64,000 nucleotides of DNA from AP-15 sp963750195 (GCA_963750195.1 CAVVPS010000007.1:32288-96287), one strand, 5' to 3'. Shown: positions 27,437-36,612, counted from the stretch's first letter. A program made the numbers and translations. The notes: generated from the letters alone by a model not told the origin.

Positions 27437-30298
27437 ATGACCGACCCAGTATCCGACGAACTCTACGGGCCGGAATATTATGCAAAACATTGCGGACCGA
27501 TGGCCTACCAGCGTTCCTGCCCGCACTGGTCGGTGTTTTTCGGTTCGATCGCCGAGCAGCTAATTCGCAGCTTCCGGCCCGGCCGGGTGTTCGATGCCGG
27601 CTGCGCCCACGGCTTTCTGGTCGAGGCGTTCTGGGACCGCGGGGTCGAAGCCTGGGGCCGCGACATCTCCAGCTACGCGATTTCGCAAGTACGCCCCGAT
27701 ATGCGGCCCTATTGCGCGGCCGGTTCGATCGCCGAACCGATCGAGGGCCGGTTCGACCTAGTCACCTGCATTGAGGTCCTGGAGCATATCAGCGAGGACC
27801 AGGCAGCGCAGGCCGTCGCCATGATGACGGCGATCACCGACCGGATCCTGTTCTCGTCCTCGCCCACCGATTTCGACGAACCGACCCACATCAATGTACG
27901 GCCTCCGCTCTATTGGCTCAGATCATTTGCCGAGCATGGATTCGCGCCGGTGCTTTCGTATGACGCGACCTATCTGACCCCGCAGGCGCTGGTGCTGGAG
28001 CGGACCCCCGGAGGCCCGACCGAGCAGACCTTGAGCGCGTGTGCCGAGCTTGTCAGGGTGCGGCTGCTGGGCGTGGAGCGGGACCGGCGGATCGCCGACC
28101 TGAATGCCCAGCAAGCCGAGAGAGACCGACTGCTCGAAGCGGCGGCCAGTCGCGAGGCGGCCGCCGCAGCACGCATCGCCCAACTGGAAGAGGCTCGGGA
28201 CCGGCGGGTCGCCGACCAGAATGCCCAGCAAGCCGAGAGAGACCGACTGCTCGAAGCGGCGGCCAGTCGCGAGGCGGCCGCCGCGGCACGCATCGCCCAA
28301 CTGGAGGAGGCTCGCGTCGAGGCCGTGGCGCAGGCGGCGGCTCAGATCGCGCGGCTGGAAGAGGCTCGCGCCGAGGCGGAGGCGGAGGCAGCGATCCACG
28401 CCCGCAATGACGCAGGCATTGCCGCCGCACAGCTGACGCAGGCGCGCTCCGATCTCCGATCGGCACAAGACGAGCTGGCGCGGGTATCGGCCGAGTACCA
28501 GGCGATCGCGGGGTCGACCGCATGGCGGATGACCAAGCCGCTACGAGGCTTGGCCGAGCGCATGTCGCCGGGCAATCGCCGCCGCTTGCGGCGCCTCATG
28601 GGGGTGCTGTGGCGAAGCGAGACATTCCCGATCGCGTCGGCGCAACCGTCCGCCTCCTATGACGCCTTTGTCGAGGCCGACCGACAGCGGTTGGAGGGGG
28701 AGCGGCCCGAGCTGCCGCCGATACCCGCCGCGGCGGCACAACCGCCCGCATCCTTTGACGCCTTTGTCGAGACCGACCGACAGCGGTTGGAGGGGGAGCG
28801 GCTCGACCTGCTGCGGCATGCCGGGCTGATGCCCTATCGGCCGAACTTTGCGGTGATCATCGACGGCGCGGACGAAGTGCTTGTCCGCCAGACCAATGCG
28901 TCACTGCGCGAGCAGATCTGGCTGCACTGGCAAAGCCTGGAGACCGGCGGCTTTCCCGATATCTCGGCAGCCGGGATCGACGGCGATTTCATCGTGCTGA
29001 TGCACGCCGGCGATACCCTGGCGCAGGATGCGCTCTACGAATTCGCCAGTGCTCTGAACGCCGATCCACAGCTCGACATGATCTACGCCGACGAAGATTC
29101 GATCGACGCCACCGGGCGGCGCAGCCGACCGTTTTTCAAGCCGGGATGGAGCCCGGATTATCTCGAAAGCTTCAACTACATCGGCAATGCCGCGTGCTTT
29201 CGCACCGGCCCGGCACGCGCGCATCTCGCGGCAAACGGGTTATACGATTTCATTCTGCGGTTCACCGAGGCGAACCCGCGTCTGCTGCACCTGCGCAAAG
29301 TGCTCTACCATCGCCGCGTGGCAACCGATGTGTCGCCCGCCGACCAGAGCGGGGCGGAAATTGCCGCGCTGCAGGGCCGCCTCGAGCGCAGCGGACGGCG
29401 CGGAACGGTGAGCACAGGCATCTACGGCCGGGGCTACTGGGACATCAGCCTCTCGCTTGCGCACGAGCCGCTGGTGTCGATCGTGATCCCGACGGCCGGC
29501 AAGATCGTGCAGTGGGGGGGACGTGACTGGGACCTGCTGCAACATTGCGTCGGCAGCATTCTGACCTGCTCCACTTACCGCAATTTCGAGATCGTGTTGG
29601 TCGACAACGGCGATCTTGGACCGACCCGCAAGACCGCGCTGGAGAGCGCCGGCTGCCGCTTTGTCACCTACCGCGAGGCCGGGTTTAATCTCCCGAGAAA
29701 GCTCAATCTCGGCGTTCGCTATGCGCGGGGCGAGCTGTTGCTGCTGATGAACGACGACATGGAGCTGATCGCGGCGGACTGGATCGAGCGGATGCTGGAG
29801 CATTTCGAAAAACCCCATGTCGGCGTTGTTGGCGCCAAGCTGCTCTATCCCGACGGGACCATCCAACACGCCGGTGTCGTGCACAATTACGGAAACCCCG
29901 ATCACGTCAGACGGGGCTGGCCGCGCACCGATCCAGGCTATTTTTTCAGCACCTGCGCGGTGCACAATTTCGGTGCCGTGACGGGCGCGTGCATGATGAC
30001 CCGACGCGAGGTGTATCAGCGCGTCAGCGGCTATACGGAAGATCTGTCGATCAGCTTCAACGACGTCGATTATTGTCAAAAGGTGCGCGATCTCGGCCTC
30101 ACCGTCGTATACGCGCCGCGCGCCGAGTTGTTTCATTTCAAATCCCAGTCGCGCGCGGCGGAGCTCGATCACGCCGAGTGGCTCTTTTATCATCAGCGAT
30201 GGGCGCAGCAGGTGACCTTGGACGAATTCTATAACGAGAGGCAGCTGACCGTGGCGCCACCGACTTTCGAAATCTGCACGAACCCGCGTATCCTATGA
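27437..30298 (+). CDS. Methyltransferase / coiled-coil / glycosyltransferase family 2 fusion
   Basis: The 953-residue protein has an N-terminal class I methyltransferase (FDAGCAHGFLVEAF SAM loop at about 52-65, LVTCIEVLEHIS at about 111-122). An Ala/Glu/Arg-rich coiled coil follows (about 205-350) with two copies of a 39-residue repeat. A linker has two copies of a DAFVE-DRQRLEGER repeat. The C-terminal half has a GT2-like region (YADEDSID, PFFKPGWSPDYL), then a full GT2 domain (VSIVIPTAGK, MNDDMELI with the metal-binding acids, SISFNDVDYCQKVRDLG). Such fusions build or modify surface polysaccharides. No membrane segment or signal peptide is present. The sugar and acceptor are unknown. Confidence 0.85.
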   Translation: MTDPVSDELYGPEYYAKHCGPMAYQRSCPHWSVFFGSIAEQLIRSFRPGRVFDAGCAHGFLVEAFWDRGVEAWGRDISSYAISQVRPDMRPYCAAGSIAEPIEGRFDLVTCIEVLEHISEDQAAQAVAMMTAITDRILFSSSPTDFDEPTHINVRPPLYWLRSFAEHGFAPVLSYDATYLTPQALVLERTPGGPTEQTLSACAELVRVRLLGVERDRRIADLNAQQAERDRLLEAAASREAAAAARIAQLEEARDRRVADQNAQQAERDRLLEAAASREAAAAARIAQLEEARVEAVAQAAAQIARLEEARAEAEAEAAIHARNDAGIAAAQLTQARSDLRSAQDELARVSAEYQAIAGSTAWRMTKPLRGLAERMSPGNRRRLRRLMGVLWRSETFPIASAQPSASYDAFVEADRQRLEGERPELPPIPAAAAQPPASFDAFVETDRQRLEGERLDLLRHAGLMPYRPNFAVIIDGADEVLVRQTNASLREQIWLHWQSLETGGFPDISAAGIDGDFIVLMHAGDTLAQDALYEFASALNADPQLDMIYADEDSIDATGRRSRPFFKPGWSPDYLESFNYIGNAACFRTGPARAHLAANGLYDFILRFTEANPRLLHLRKVLYHRRVATDVSPADQSGAEIAALQGRLERSGRRGTVSTGIYGRGYWDISLSLAHEPLVSIVIPTAGKIVQWGGRDWDLLQHCVGSILTCSTYRNFEIVLVDNGDLGPTRKTALESAGCRFVTYREAGFNLPRKLNLGVRYARGELLLLMNDDMELIAADWIERMLEHFEKPHVGVVGAKLLYPDGTIQHAGVVHNYGNPDHVRRGWPRTDPGYFFSTCAVHNFGAVTGACMMTRREVYQRVSGYTEDLSISFNDVDYCQKVRDLGLTVVYAPRAELFHFKSQSRAAELDHAEWLFYHQRWAQQVTLDEFYNERQLTVAPPTFEICTNPRIL
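28082..28315 (+). repeat. In-frame tandem repeat, two 117-bp units
   Basis: Units 28082-28198 and 28199-28315 are nearly identical and each encodes 39 residues of coiled coil (core AQQAERDRLLEAAASREAAA). They differ at only a few bases, so the duplication is recent. Seven heptads' worth of helix change with each copy, which would alter the distance between the methyltransferase and glycosyltransferase domains. Confidence 0.9.
28655..28802 (+). repeat. In-frame tandem repeat in linker, 96-bp period
   Basis: The segment encoding S(Y/F)DAFVE(A/T)DRQRLEGER occurs at 28655 and again at 28751, exactly 96 bases (32 codons) later. The first unit continues with a Pro/Ala linker; the second runs straight into the glycosyltransferase region. 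The copies are close in sequence, indicating recent expansion. Confidence 0.85.
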
Positions 30299-30319
30299 AA
30301 GCGCCGCCGGCCCGCTTTC
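30297..30319 (+). terminator. Weak hairpin after the fusion gene
   Basis: GAAAGCG (30297-30303) pairs perfectly with CGCTTTC (30313-30319) across a nine-base GC-rich loop, starting in the stop codon of the fusion gene. There is no T-run, so it may slow but not clearly end transcription. Confidence 0.2.
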
Positions 30320-30356
30320 ACCTTCGCCCGGCACGTCGGTTGCGGTCGATCGCGGG

Positions 30357-31142
30357 ATGACGGAGCAGTGGAGCCAACCGGCCGTCGTCTATTTGCTGCG
30401 CGGTGCGGACCAGCAATGGGACGACAGCTGCACCCGGTTCATCCGGGGATACCAGCGATATTCCGCCGGCGTCGAGCACCAGCTCTACGTGATCTGCAAG
30501 GGTTTTTTTTCGGAGGGCGATCTGGCCAGGGCACGCCGGGCGTTGGCAGCGGTGCCGCATCGGGAGATTCAGCTCGCCGATGATGGGTTCGATCTGGGCG
30601 CCTATCTGGCGATCGCCGGCCAAATCGCCGAAGGCGAGGTGTGCTTTCTCAATACCCACAGCGAGATACTGGGAGCGGCTTGGCTGGAAAAGCTGGCGGT
30701 TAACCTGCGATCTCCCGGCGTCGGCCTGGTCGGAGCGACTGGTTCCTACGAGAGCCTGTCGGAGATGGACCCGCTGTTTCCGCCGTTTCCCAACATCCAT
30801 GTGCGCTCTAACGCCTTCATGATGGCGCGGGATTTGCTGCTGAAGCACACCGGTCGGCTAGCGATCGGCGAAAAGCTCGACGCCTATCTGCTCGAAAGCG
30901 GCCCCGATAGCCTGACCCGCCTGGTGCAACGCGACGGCTTCGAGACCTTGGTCGTCGGCCGTAACGCCCGCGGTTACGCGCCACGGTGGTGGCCTGTCAG
31001 CGACACCTTTCGTCAAGGCGCGCAGACCAACCTGCTGGTGGCCGACAACCAGACCCGCGCCTATGCCGCCGCTATGTTCGAGGACAAGCGGCGTATGGTG
31101 CAACACACCTGGGGGCCGTACCTGCAAGCGAATTTGCTATAG
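30357..31142 (+). CDS. Hypothetical protein, glycosyltransferase-like, surface-glycan locus
   Basis: The 261-residue protein begins VVYLLRGADQQWDDSCTRFI, in parts resembling the N-terminal strand of GT-A sugar transferases. It contains LADDGFDLGAYLAIA, VCFLNTHSEILGAAWLEKL and GLVGATGSYESLSE, reminiscent of rhamnan/GT2-type enzymes in O-antigen clusters. I do not see a clear DxD motif, so catalysis is unproven. It lies 58 bases after the fusion gene on the same strand and probably acts with it. Confidence 0.6.
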   Translation: MTEQWSQPAVVYLLRGADQQWDDSCTRFIRGYQRYSAGVEHQLYVICKGFFSEGDLARARRALAAVPHREIQLADDGFDLGAYLAIAGQIAEGEVCFLNTHSEILGAAWLEKLAVNLRSPGVGLVGATGSYESLSEMDPLFPPFPNIHVRSNAFMMARDLLLKHTGRLAIGEKLDAYLLESGPDSLTRLVQRDGFETLVVGRNARGYAPRWWPVSDTFRQGAQTNLLVADNQTRAYAAAMFEDKRRMVQHTWGPYLQANLL

Positions 31143-31186
31143 GGTTGCGAGCGGGGGAGCCCGGCAGGTTTGTCGGTCCAGGGGTG

Positions 31187-31300
31187 TAAGCCGCCCTGGG
31201 TGGCGATGAAATCGACAATCGTGTCCACCCCGTCGCCCCATTTGAGGTTAGAGAAGAGAAAGAGCCGTTTGCCGCATTCGCCGCGCGTTGCAATTTTACG
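31187..31300 (-). pseudogene. UreG-like GTPase C-terminal remnant
   Basis: A minus-strand frame reads LFLFSNLKWGDGVDTIVDFI, followed by ATQGGL, which resembles the C-terminal end of the urease/nickel GTPase UreG (pattern F-x-F-T-N-L-K-x-G-x-G-x-D). Only about 38 residues match; no Walker A or other UreG motif and no urease genes are nearby. It is either a dead fragment carried with the cassette or chance similarity. Confidence 0.35.
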
Positions 31301-31304
31301 GGTT

Positions 31305-31330
31305 TGACGCATACGCGCAGGTATGCGTGA
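31305..31330. repeat. Short palindrome ACGCATAC-N6-GTATGCGT
   Basis: ACGCATAC (31307-31314) and GTATGCGT (31321-31328) form an exact eight-base inverted repeat with a six-base spacer, extended imperfectly to TGA at each side. It looks like an operator for a dimeric regulator and precedes the phage-like remnant by 75 bases. Confidence 0.5.
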
Positions 31331-31402
31331 CATGGCAGGTTGATCGAGTTTCTGGTATGTTCGCGCGACCGTCGCAAAGCCGGCCGGGATGGCGGTGAGT
31401 GG

Positions 31403-31650
31403 ATGAAGGCACTGAAGTTCACCAAAAACCGCCGGGAGACGTTCCTGGCGGTGCTGGCCGATATCAGCATCGTCAGCGTCGCTGCCAGCATCGCTGGAAT
31501 CACCCGGGTACGAGCATATCAGGTGCCCAAGCGAGATCCCGATTTGCCTCGGCTGGGGACGAAGCAGAAGAACGGGATGCCGGCGCGCTTGAGGCGGAGG
31601 CTGGCGGCGTCCGGTCAATGGCGTGCGGAGCCTATCGACAGCAGCGCTAG
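31403..31650 (+). pseudogene. Phage terminase small-subunit-like helix-turn-helix remnant, frameshifted
   Basis: From ATG 31403 the frame reads KFTKNRRETFLAVLAD, then VSVAASIAGITRVRAYQ and KRDPD, like the N-terminal helix-turn-helix of small phage packaging proteins (pattern VTAAAxxAGVSRxTAY). After a one-base loss near 31,537 the adjacent frame gives FASAGDEAEERDAGALEAEA, the expected continuation, ending at 31648-31650. It is short and degenerate (ITRVRAY instead of VSRSTAY). No other phage genes are present, so this is a fossil. Confidence 0.55.
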
Positions 31651-31661
31651 TCGTGCGCGGC

Positions 31662-31935
31662 GAAGACGGACCCGGCGATTTGGGCAGATAGAGGCCGGCG
31701 TTGGGTCCGGAGCATTTGGCGATCGCCCGCGCTCACTGGGGAAAGCAGAGGCTACACGAATTCTCCTGCGGGTAGAACAACTCGCCGAGCTATGGCGGTG
31801 CTTCGAGTTCGTTCTCCCCGTCTTCCTCGCTCGGGCGAAGGTTCGGGGGTCTCGTTGCCTCGCGCTCTATTTTTTGGGCGAGGGCTGCCGATCCACCGGC
31901 CGTCACCGCGCCCTAGCTCAAATTGACGGCAAATC
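31662..31935 (+). repeat. Dispersed direct repeat, copy B (about 274 bp)
   Basis: This is the second copy of the 25621-25893 repeat, same orientation, with small indels and about 15 percent mismatch. Here it starts after the phage-like remnant and ends inside the final codons of the intact GST gene, so this is probably the original location. Its minus strand begins the same MLRTQRR reading frame as the histidine kinase N-terminus, but it stops after about 22 codons. Confidence 0.85.
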
Positions 31936-32539
31936 CACGCTGTACGCCAGGGCGGGCCATGATTGTCTCGTACCAGCGCTTGACATTGGGAAAGTCGTCG
32001 AGATCGACCTGATGACGCTCGTGCCGCCAAGCCCAGCCAAGGATCGCGAAATCCGCAATCGAGATATCCCCGCCGACGAATTTGACCTCGCCGAGCCGCT
32101 TGTCGAGCACGCCATAAAGTCGGCGGGTCTCCTTCGAGTACCGCTCGAGACCGTAGCGCCGGTCCTGCTCGTCCTTGACCTGCAGGAAATGATGCACCTG
32201 CCCAGGCATCGGGCCAAAGCCGCCCATCTGCCACATCAGCCACTCCAGCACCGGCACCTGCCCTCGCAAATCGGCGGGCCAGAATTTGCCGGTCTTTTCG
32301 CCGAGATAGATCAGGATCGCGCCTGACTCGAAGACGCTGATCGGCTGGCCCCCCGGTCCCTCGGGATCGACGATCGCCGGGATCCGGTTGTTCGGGCTGA
32401 TCTTTAGAAATTCGGGGGCGAATTGCTCGCCCTTGGAGATGTTGATCGGGTGCACCGTATAGGGCAACCCCATCTCTTCGAGCGCGACGCTGATCTTGCG
32501 ACCGTTTGGAGTGTTCCAAGTGTGGAGTTCGATCGTCAT
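31913..32539 (-). CDS. Glutathione S-transferase, YfcG/nu-class-like
   Basis: The 208-residue protein has an N-terminal thioredoxin-fold domain (LHTWNTPNGRKISVALEE, then NRIPAIVDPEG and the glutathione-binding FESGAILIYLGE) and an all-alpha C-terminal domain. TPNGRK is the active-site segment of nu-class enzymes such as YfcG, which act as disulfide-bond reductases or peroxidases rather than classical conjugators. The start ATG at 32539 was preferred to an upstream in-frame ATG at 32623 because MTIELHTW is the family start. Its last seven codons lie in the dispersed repeat. Confidence 0.92.
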   Translation of the reverse strand: MTIELHTWNTPNGRKISVALEEMGLPYTVHPINISKGEQFAPEFLKISPNNRIPAIVDPEGPGGQPISVFESGAILIYLGEKTGKFWPADLRGQVPVLEWLMWQMGGFGPMPGQVHHFLQVKDEQDRRYGLERYSKETRRLYGVLDKRLGEVKFVGGDISIADFAILGWAWRHERHQVDLDDFPNVKRWYETIMARPGVQRGFAVNLS

Positions 32540-32743
32540 CGAGGGCTCGCCTTTCCTATCATCGGTATCTTGGGCGCAATGCCCGCTTGGGATCAATGGC
32601 AGCACCGGAGGGACTGCCGACAACCGTCAGGCGCATATTGGTCCTCGCTTAAGCCACAGCACGACGAGGCGCAACGGCGATGAGGAGGCACACTTGTCCC
32701 GGATCCACTGTCTTTTGCCGCCGATCGACCAGACCGCAGAGCG

Positions 32744-32962
32744 CTATGGGGGCTCGCAGGCGAAATACGCGACGTTTTCTTGCGCGTTCAAAAAACGCGG
32801 CACCCGCTCATACCGGGCGCACGCGTCTTTTGCCACGGCAGTAGCGACCGCCGGGTCGTTGCCGCTATAGCCAACCGCGGCAGAGTTCGCGTCTCCGCTC
32901 GACAGGTAAGGCTTCCCGGCGCAGCTGGCTGCCGTCCCGCCGACCAGGATCACACAGAGCAT
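32744..32962 (-). CDS. Small exported hypothetical protein
   Basis: The 72-residue product starts with a hydrophobic signal (MLCVILVGGTAASCAG) whose Cys could be a lipobox, then GYSGNDPAVATAVAKDACA and NAQENVAYFACEPP. The arrangement (two distal cysteines, a conserved YFAC end) suggests a small periplasmic protein. Its start overlaps the C-terminal tail of the murD2 reading frame on the same strand. I do not recognise a family. Confidence 0.55.
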   Translation of the reverse strand: MLCVILVGGTAASCAGKPYLSSGDANSAAVGYSGNDPAVATAVAKDACARYERVPRFLNAQENVAYFACEPP

Positions 32963-34371
32963 CCGTATCGCCGGGCCCGGGCACTGAAGCAGACCGCGAT
33001 CCTGGTCTCATCACGCACCTCCGTCCGCCCGACGCCGCCCCGATTTTGGCGGCAAAGTCGCGGCCTCGCTCGGCGAAGTCCCGATAGTAGCCATAGCTGG
33101 GGGCTGCCGGCGACAGCAGCACCACGCCGCCCGCTGGCGTCACCTGCTTGGCATAGGCAACCGCCTCTTCCATTGATTGTGCCCGGTAGCTGGTGAACGC
33201 CTCGGGCCGTTCTACCGCAGCGGCCCGCAACCCGGCATGGATCCGTTCGCCGCTGGCGCCGAGGCAGATGACAGCGCGAGCCGCGCCTTGCGCCAAGGTC
33301 GCGACCAGCTTTCCGTAATTGATACCGCGGTCATGGCCGCCGACGATCACGGTGATGTTTCGGCCGGCATAGACCGAAATCGCCGCGATCGTAAATTCAG
33401 GTGCGGTCGAGATACTGTCGTCGACAAACAGCACCCCGCCGATTTCGCCGAGCTCCTGCTGGCGATGAGGCAATGCCGCAAAGTCGTCCATGGCATCGAG
33501 GGCGGCGGCGAGGTCGATGTCGAGCAATTTCGCGACGGTCAGCGCTGCGCATACATTCGAGGCGTTGTGCGGCCTGGCGAGGTAGCGATTGCGGATTTCG
33601 CCGATCCGTCCTCGGGGGTCGAAGATATCGGGGCCGCGGAAACGGACGCCGCGCTCGTCGTTGAAGAAACACGCCCGTTGCAGTGACGTTTGGGCGAGTT
33701 CGCTGATTGTAGACGCCGCCTCACAGTTAACGACCGCCTGTTCGCTGTGGCGCAACAGGTTGAGTTTGTCGCGGTAATAGGCGTCGAGCAGTGCTGTGCC
33801 AGTCGATATGTTCCGGAAACAGCGAGGTCAATACCGCTACATCGCAGACCCCGTCAAAATCCGCCGCCTGATAGCTCGACACCTCGACGACCGCGTAATC
33901 GGCCGTCGCCGGGTCGATCTCGGTGATCGGAACGCCGATATTGCCGACCAGCGCTGCCCTGCGGCCGAGCTTGCCCAGTATATGCGCGACCAATGATGCG
34001 GTCGTGCTCTTGCCCTTGGTTCCGGTGATGCAGATTGTCGTCACATCGATGCGTTCGGCGAACCACAGGTTCAGTAAAGAGGTGATTCTGACGCCGTGGT
34101 GGCGCGCGGTCTCGATTTCGGGGCGATAGAGGCTGACCCCGGGCGATTTGACGATCACGTCGACATCATCGAGCACGCGGGCGATACGCTCGGCGCCAAA
34201 GGCGCAGTTGATGCCGTCGAACCCCCGCGGCGCCTCGGCATCGGCGGCGTCGTCGAGCAGCAACAAGGGCAGTTTCGGGTGCCGCGCGCGCAAGAGCCGG
34301 ATCGCCGCCCGGCCTTCGCGCCCGACCCCCCAGATCGCGACCCGCGCCGCGCCCAGCTCAGCCGCACGCAT
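32865..34371 (-). CDS. murD: UDP-N-acetylmuramoyl-L-alanine:L-glutamate ligase, MurD2-type, frameshifted in this sequence
   Basis: The first frame from ATG 34371 (AAELGAARVAIWGVGREG) has the ATP loop ITGTKGKSTTASL at about 106-118, VGNIGVPI, and VVEVSSYQAAD. Near 33,790 the match moves to a second frame: RHSEQAVVNCEAA, then RPHNASNVCAALTVAK, VDDSISTAPEFTIAAI and LLSPAAPSYGYYRDFAERG. Standard MurD usually has TGTNGKS; TGTKGKS and the neighbour murL point to MurD2, which adds L-Glu rather than D-Glu. The reading frame has no clear stop before 32865, so the real C-terminus is uncertain and may end earlier. Cell-wall synthesis needs this step, so the frameshift is probably a sequence error. The start overlaps murL by 14 bases. 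Confidence 0.85.
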
Positions 34372-35690
34372 CGAGCATGGCCATGAAATCTTTGCGGAAC
34401 CCGGTGCGGATGCCGCACCTCGAATAGAGCTCGATAACTGGCCGGGTCGGCCTTCTGCAGTGACGGGAATAAGGCATGCAGCCGCCGCACGACGGCGTCC
34501 TCTCGCCAATCGGAATGGTCTCCCAGATGCGCCATTACCGCGGCGCTCTCGGCGATCTCGCCGACGCATTCGAACGGCTTGTGCTCGCGCACGCCGCACA
34601 GCGCCGCAAAGCCGTCGCATTGGGCTTCGTCATCGAGCATGTCGTGGCCAAAGATCGCGATCAGCTCAAATTTGGCGATGAACGGCGCCAAAGCCAGGAA
34701 CACGAAGCGGCATTTTGGGCAATCGCAGCACCAGTGCTGGCCGCGCTCGGCCGGCAATTGCCGAAACGCAGTATTACAGCTGCGGAAGCATCTGAAATAT
34801 TGCGGGTGGCAAGAGAAACGTCGGGCGATCTCGATTTCCGACAATGGCCGCAGCAGCGAGAAATAGGCGATGTCCCTCGAAATGTGGTTTGCGATGTAAT
34901 CAGCGAAATCCCGCTCAAACCCCAGCGACTTGCTGAACTGATGGTTGATCCCGACCCCGTCGACCGTCAGGTTCGGCGCACTGGCCGAATGTTCGTTCGA
35001 CATCGCGATCGTGTCGAAACCCGACAGCACCGCGCAGGCCAAGACGATCGCGCTCAAGATCCCGGTGACCGGCACGTGACCGTTCAGCGCACCGCCATCG
35101 TTGAGCTTCAGCACGCCGGCATCGAGCCGGCGGCTAACCCGGATGAACGGCAGCCCGGCCCCGGCGATGCAGGCGGCAATCGGCTGAGCGTCGCCCAACG
35201 AGAACAGCACGAGGTCTTCGCCGCTGGCCTTTAGGCATTCGAGGGTGACGACAGAATCCTTGCCGCCGCCGACGGGCACGCAGGTTCGCCGCGGCAGTTC
35301 AAGCGCAATCGGCGCCGGCGGTGCGACCTGATCGAAATCAAATTTGCAATGGCCTTGCAGCGATATCCGGTTTCTCCAGGCGAATTCCGCGAGGCCATTT
35401 TCATAAAAATCTTGCAGAAATTCGGCAGTGTGCCGATCGAGCGGAAAAGCTCGGCAAACCAGCCTCGGCGGCACGAATGTCTTGTAATAGCTGACGCCGG
35501 AGAACAGGAAGATCAGTCGAAAGATGCGGTCGAGCGCCGCATCGGCGTCAGGCGACAGCGGCCGCGACGGAAAATCGAAGATCAGCTGTTCTTCAAACCG
35601 CGGCCCGTCGGCAAAGCGATAGCGCAGCGACAGTAAAGCGCGCGCCGGGTCGTATGCGTAGCTTTCGAATACAAACTCGCTATACCGCAT
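34358..35690 (-). CDS. murL: UDP-MurNAc-L-alanyl-L-glutamate epimerase MurL, 3' frameshift
   Basis: MurL converts the L-Glu of UDP-MurNAc-L-Ala-L-Glu to D-Glu, replacing free glutamate racemase MurI. The protein has the family pattern: MRYSEFVFESYAYD at the start, an ATP-pyrophosphatase-type loop PVGGGKDSVVTLE at about residues 144-156, the MSNEHSASAPNL segment and a Cys cluster CCDCPKCRFVFLAL. The last codons shift frame near 34,405: removing one base gives GFRKDFMAMLDACG and a stop at 34358-34360. ATG 35690 overlaps the DUF4392 stop by 11 bases. Linkage with murD2 matches the Xanthomonas MurD2/MurL system. Confidence 0.85.
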
Positions 35691-36600
35691 GCCCGCTCTC
35701 AGCGAGCGCACGGATCGCGCGCAATTTTTCGTTATGGGCGGCGAGATCGAGATTGTCGATCGTCGGCGTCTGCCGCCGCGAGACGCCGTCGACCGCCGGC
35801 CCGTTCACCAGCGTGGCCTCGAGCACCCGCCGCTCGAGTCCCTCGTCGAGGCAATCCATCAAGCGTGAACGCCAATCCGTATGTAGAACCGCGAGCGCCC
35901 CGAGCAGCGCATAGGCCCCCCAATGCGAGACGCTGGCCACTATCAGATGCTGGGCCGGGGTGACGCAGGCGATCGTCTCGCCATGCGCGATACATTGGGC
36001 GATCAGGGCACGCGGCAACGCGCCCATGCCGATCTCGTTGCCGCCGTCGCCGACCGCGATCGTCTGCCACGGCCCGGCCGTGAACAGGTCGTCGAGCGCC
36101 GCTGTATGGGCGCCGATGTCGAGACCGCGCATGTTGCGTGGCGCGCCGTCAGCGCTGCGCCCGCAGCGCTCGATCGAGATCGCATGGGTGATTCCCGAGG
36201 CTCGCCAGGTCTCCATCGGGGCGGCGAGTGGCGCGCCAACGGCAATTGCATCTACCGGTACATCGAGCGCAACAGCAGCGGCCAAGGCGGCTGCGCATGC
36301 GCTGCGGCACGGTTCGTCGGTTGCGAGCCGACACGGCACCCCCACCGCGGCGAGCCCCCGAGCCAAAAGGGCGGCGCCGACCGGCCCGTCGGTTTCCGCG
36401 GCCGGCGGCGAGCCGGTCGGAACGTAGAACCCGGTGATCAGCCCGACCCGGCAAGGCTTCGCCGCCGCCAAGGCCGAGGCTGCACCCCACAACCCACCGC
36501 TCGCGGCATCGCATAACGGGCCAATATTGCGCCCGACATCGGTTTGGATCAGCCGCTCGATCCGATCGACGAGTACCCGATGGTCCGCGCGTCCCGCCAT
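35680..36600 (-). CDS. D-glutamate cyclase-like protein, DUF4392 (GLUCM-like C-terminal) domain
   Basis: The 306-residue protein is a single DUF4392 domain: ITGFYVPTGSPPAAETDGP near residue 55, ISIERCGRSADGAPRNMRG (in part) near 142, AVGDGGNEIGMG near 182 and CVTPAQHLIVASVSHWGAYAL. In vertebrate DGLUCY the same domain is fused to a DUF1445 domain and the enzyme converts D-glutamate to 5-oxo-D-proline. Here the second domain is the adjacent upstream gene, 12 bases away. Overlap with murL by 11 bases implies coupled translation. Activity is inferred from family and context. Confidence 0.85.
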   Translation of the reverse strand: MAGRADHRVLVDRIERLIQTDVGRNIGPLCDAASGGLWGAASALAAAKPCRVGLITGFYVPTGSPPAAETDGPVGAALLARGLAAVGVPCRLATDEPCRSACAAALAAAVALDVPVDAIAVGAPLAAPMETWRASGITHAISIERCGRSADGAPRNMRGLDIGAHTAALDDLFTAGPWQTIAVGDGGNEIGMGALPRALIAQCIAHGETIACVTPAQHLIVASVSHWGAYALLGALAVLHTDWRSRLMDCLDEGLERRVLEATLVNGPAVDGVSRRQTPTIDNLDLAAHNEKLRAIRALAESGHAV

Positions 36601-36612
36601 CGGCGCCGCCGG

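Noticed and set aside
25700..31900. Prophage
   Set aside because: Only one short terminase-like remnant is present; no integrase, capsid, tail or lysis genes.
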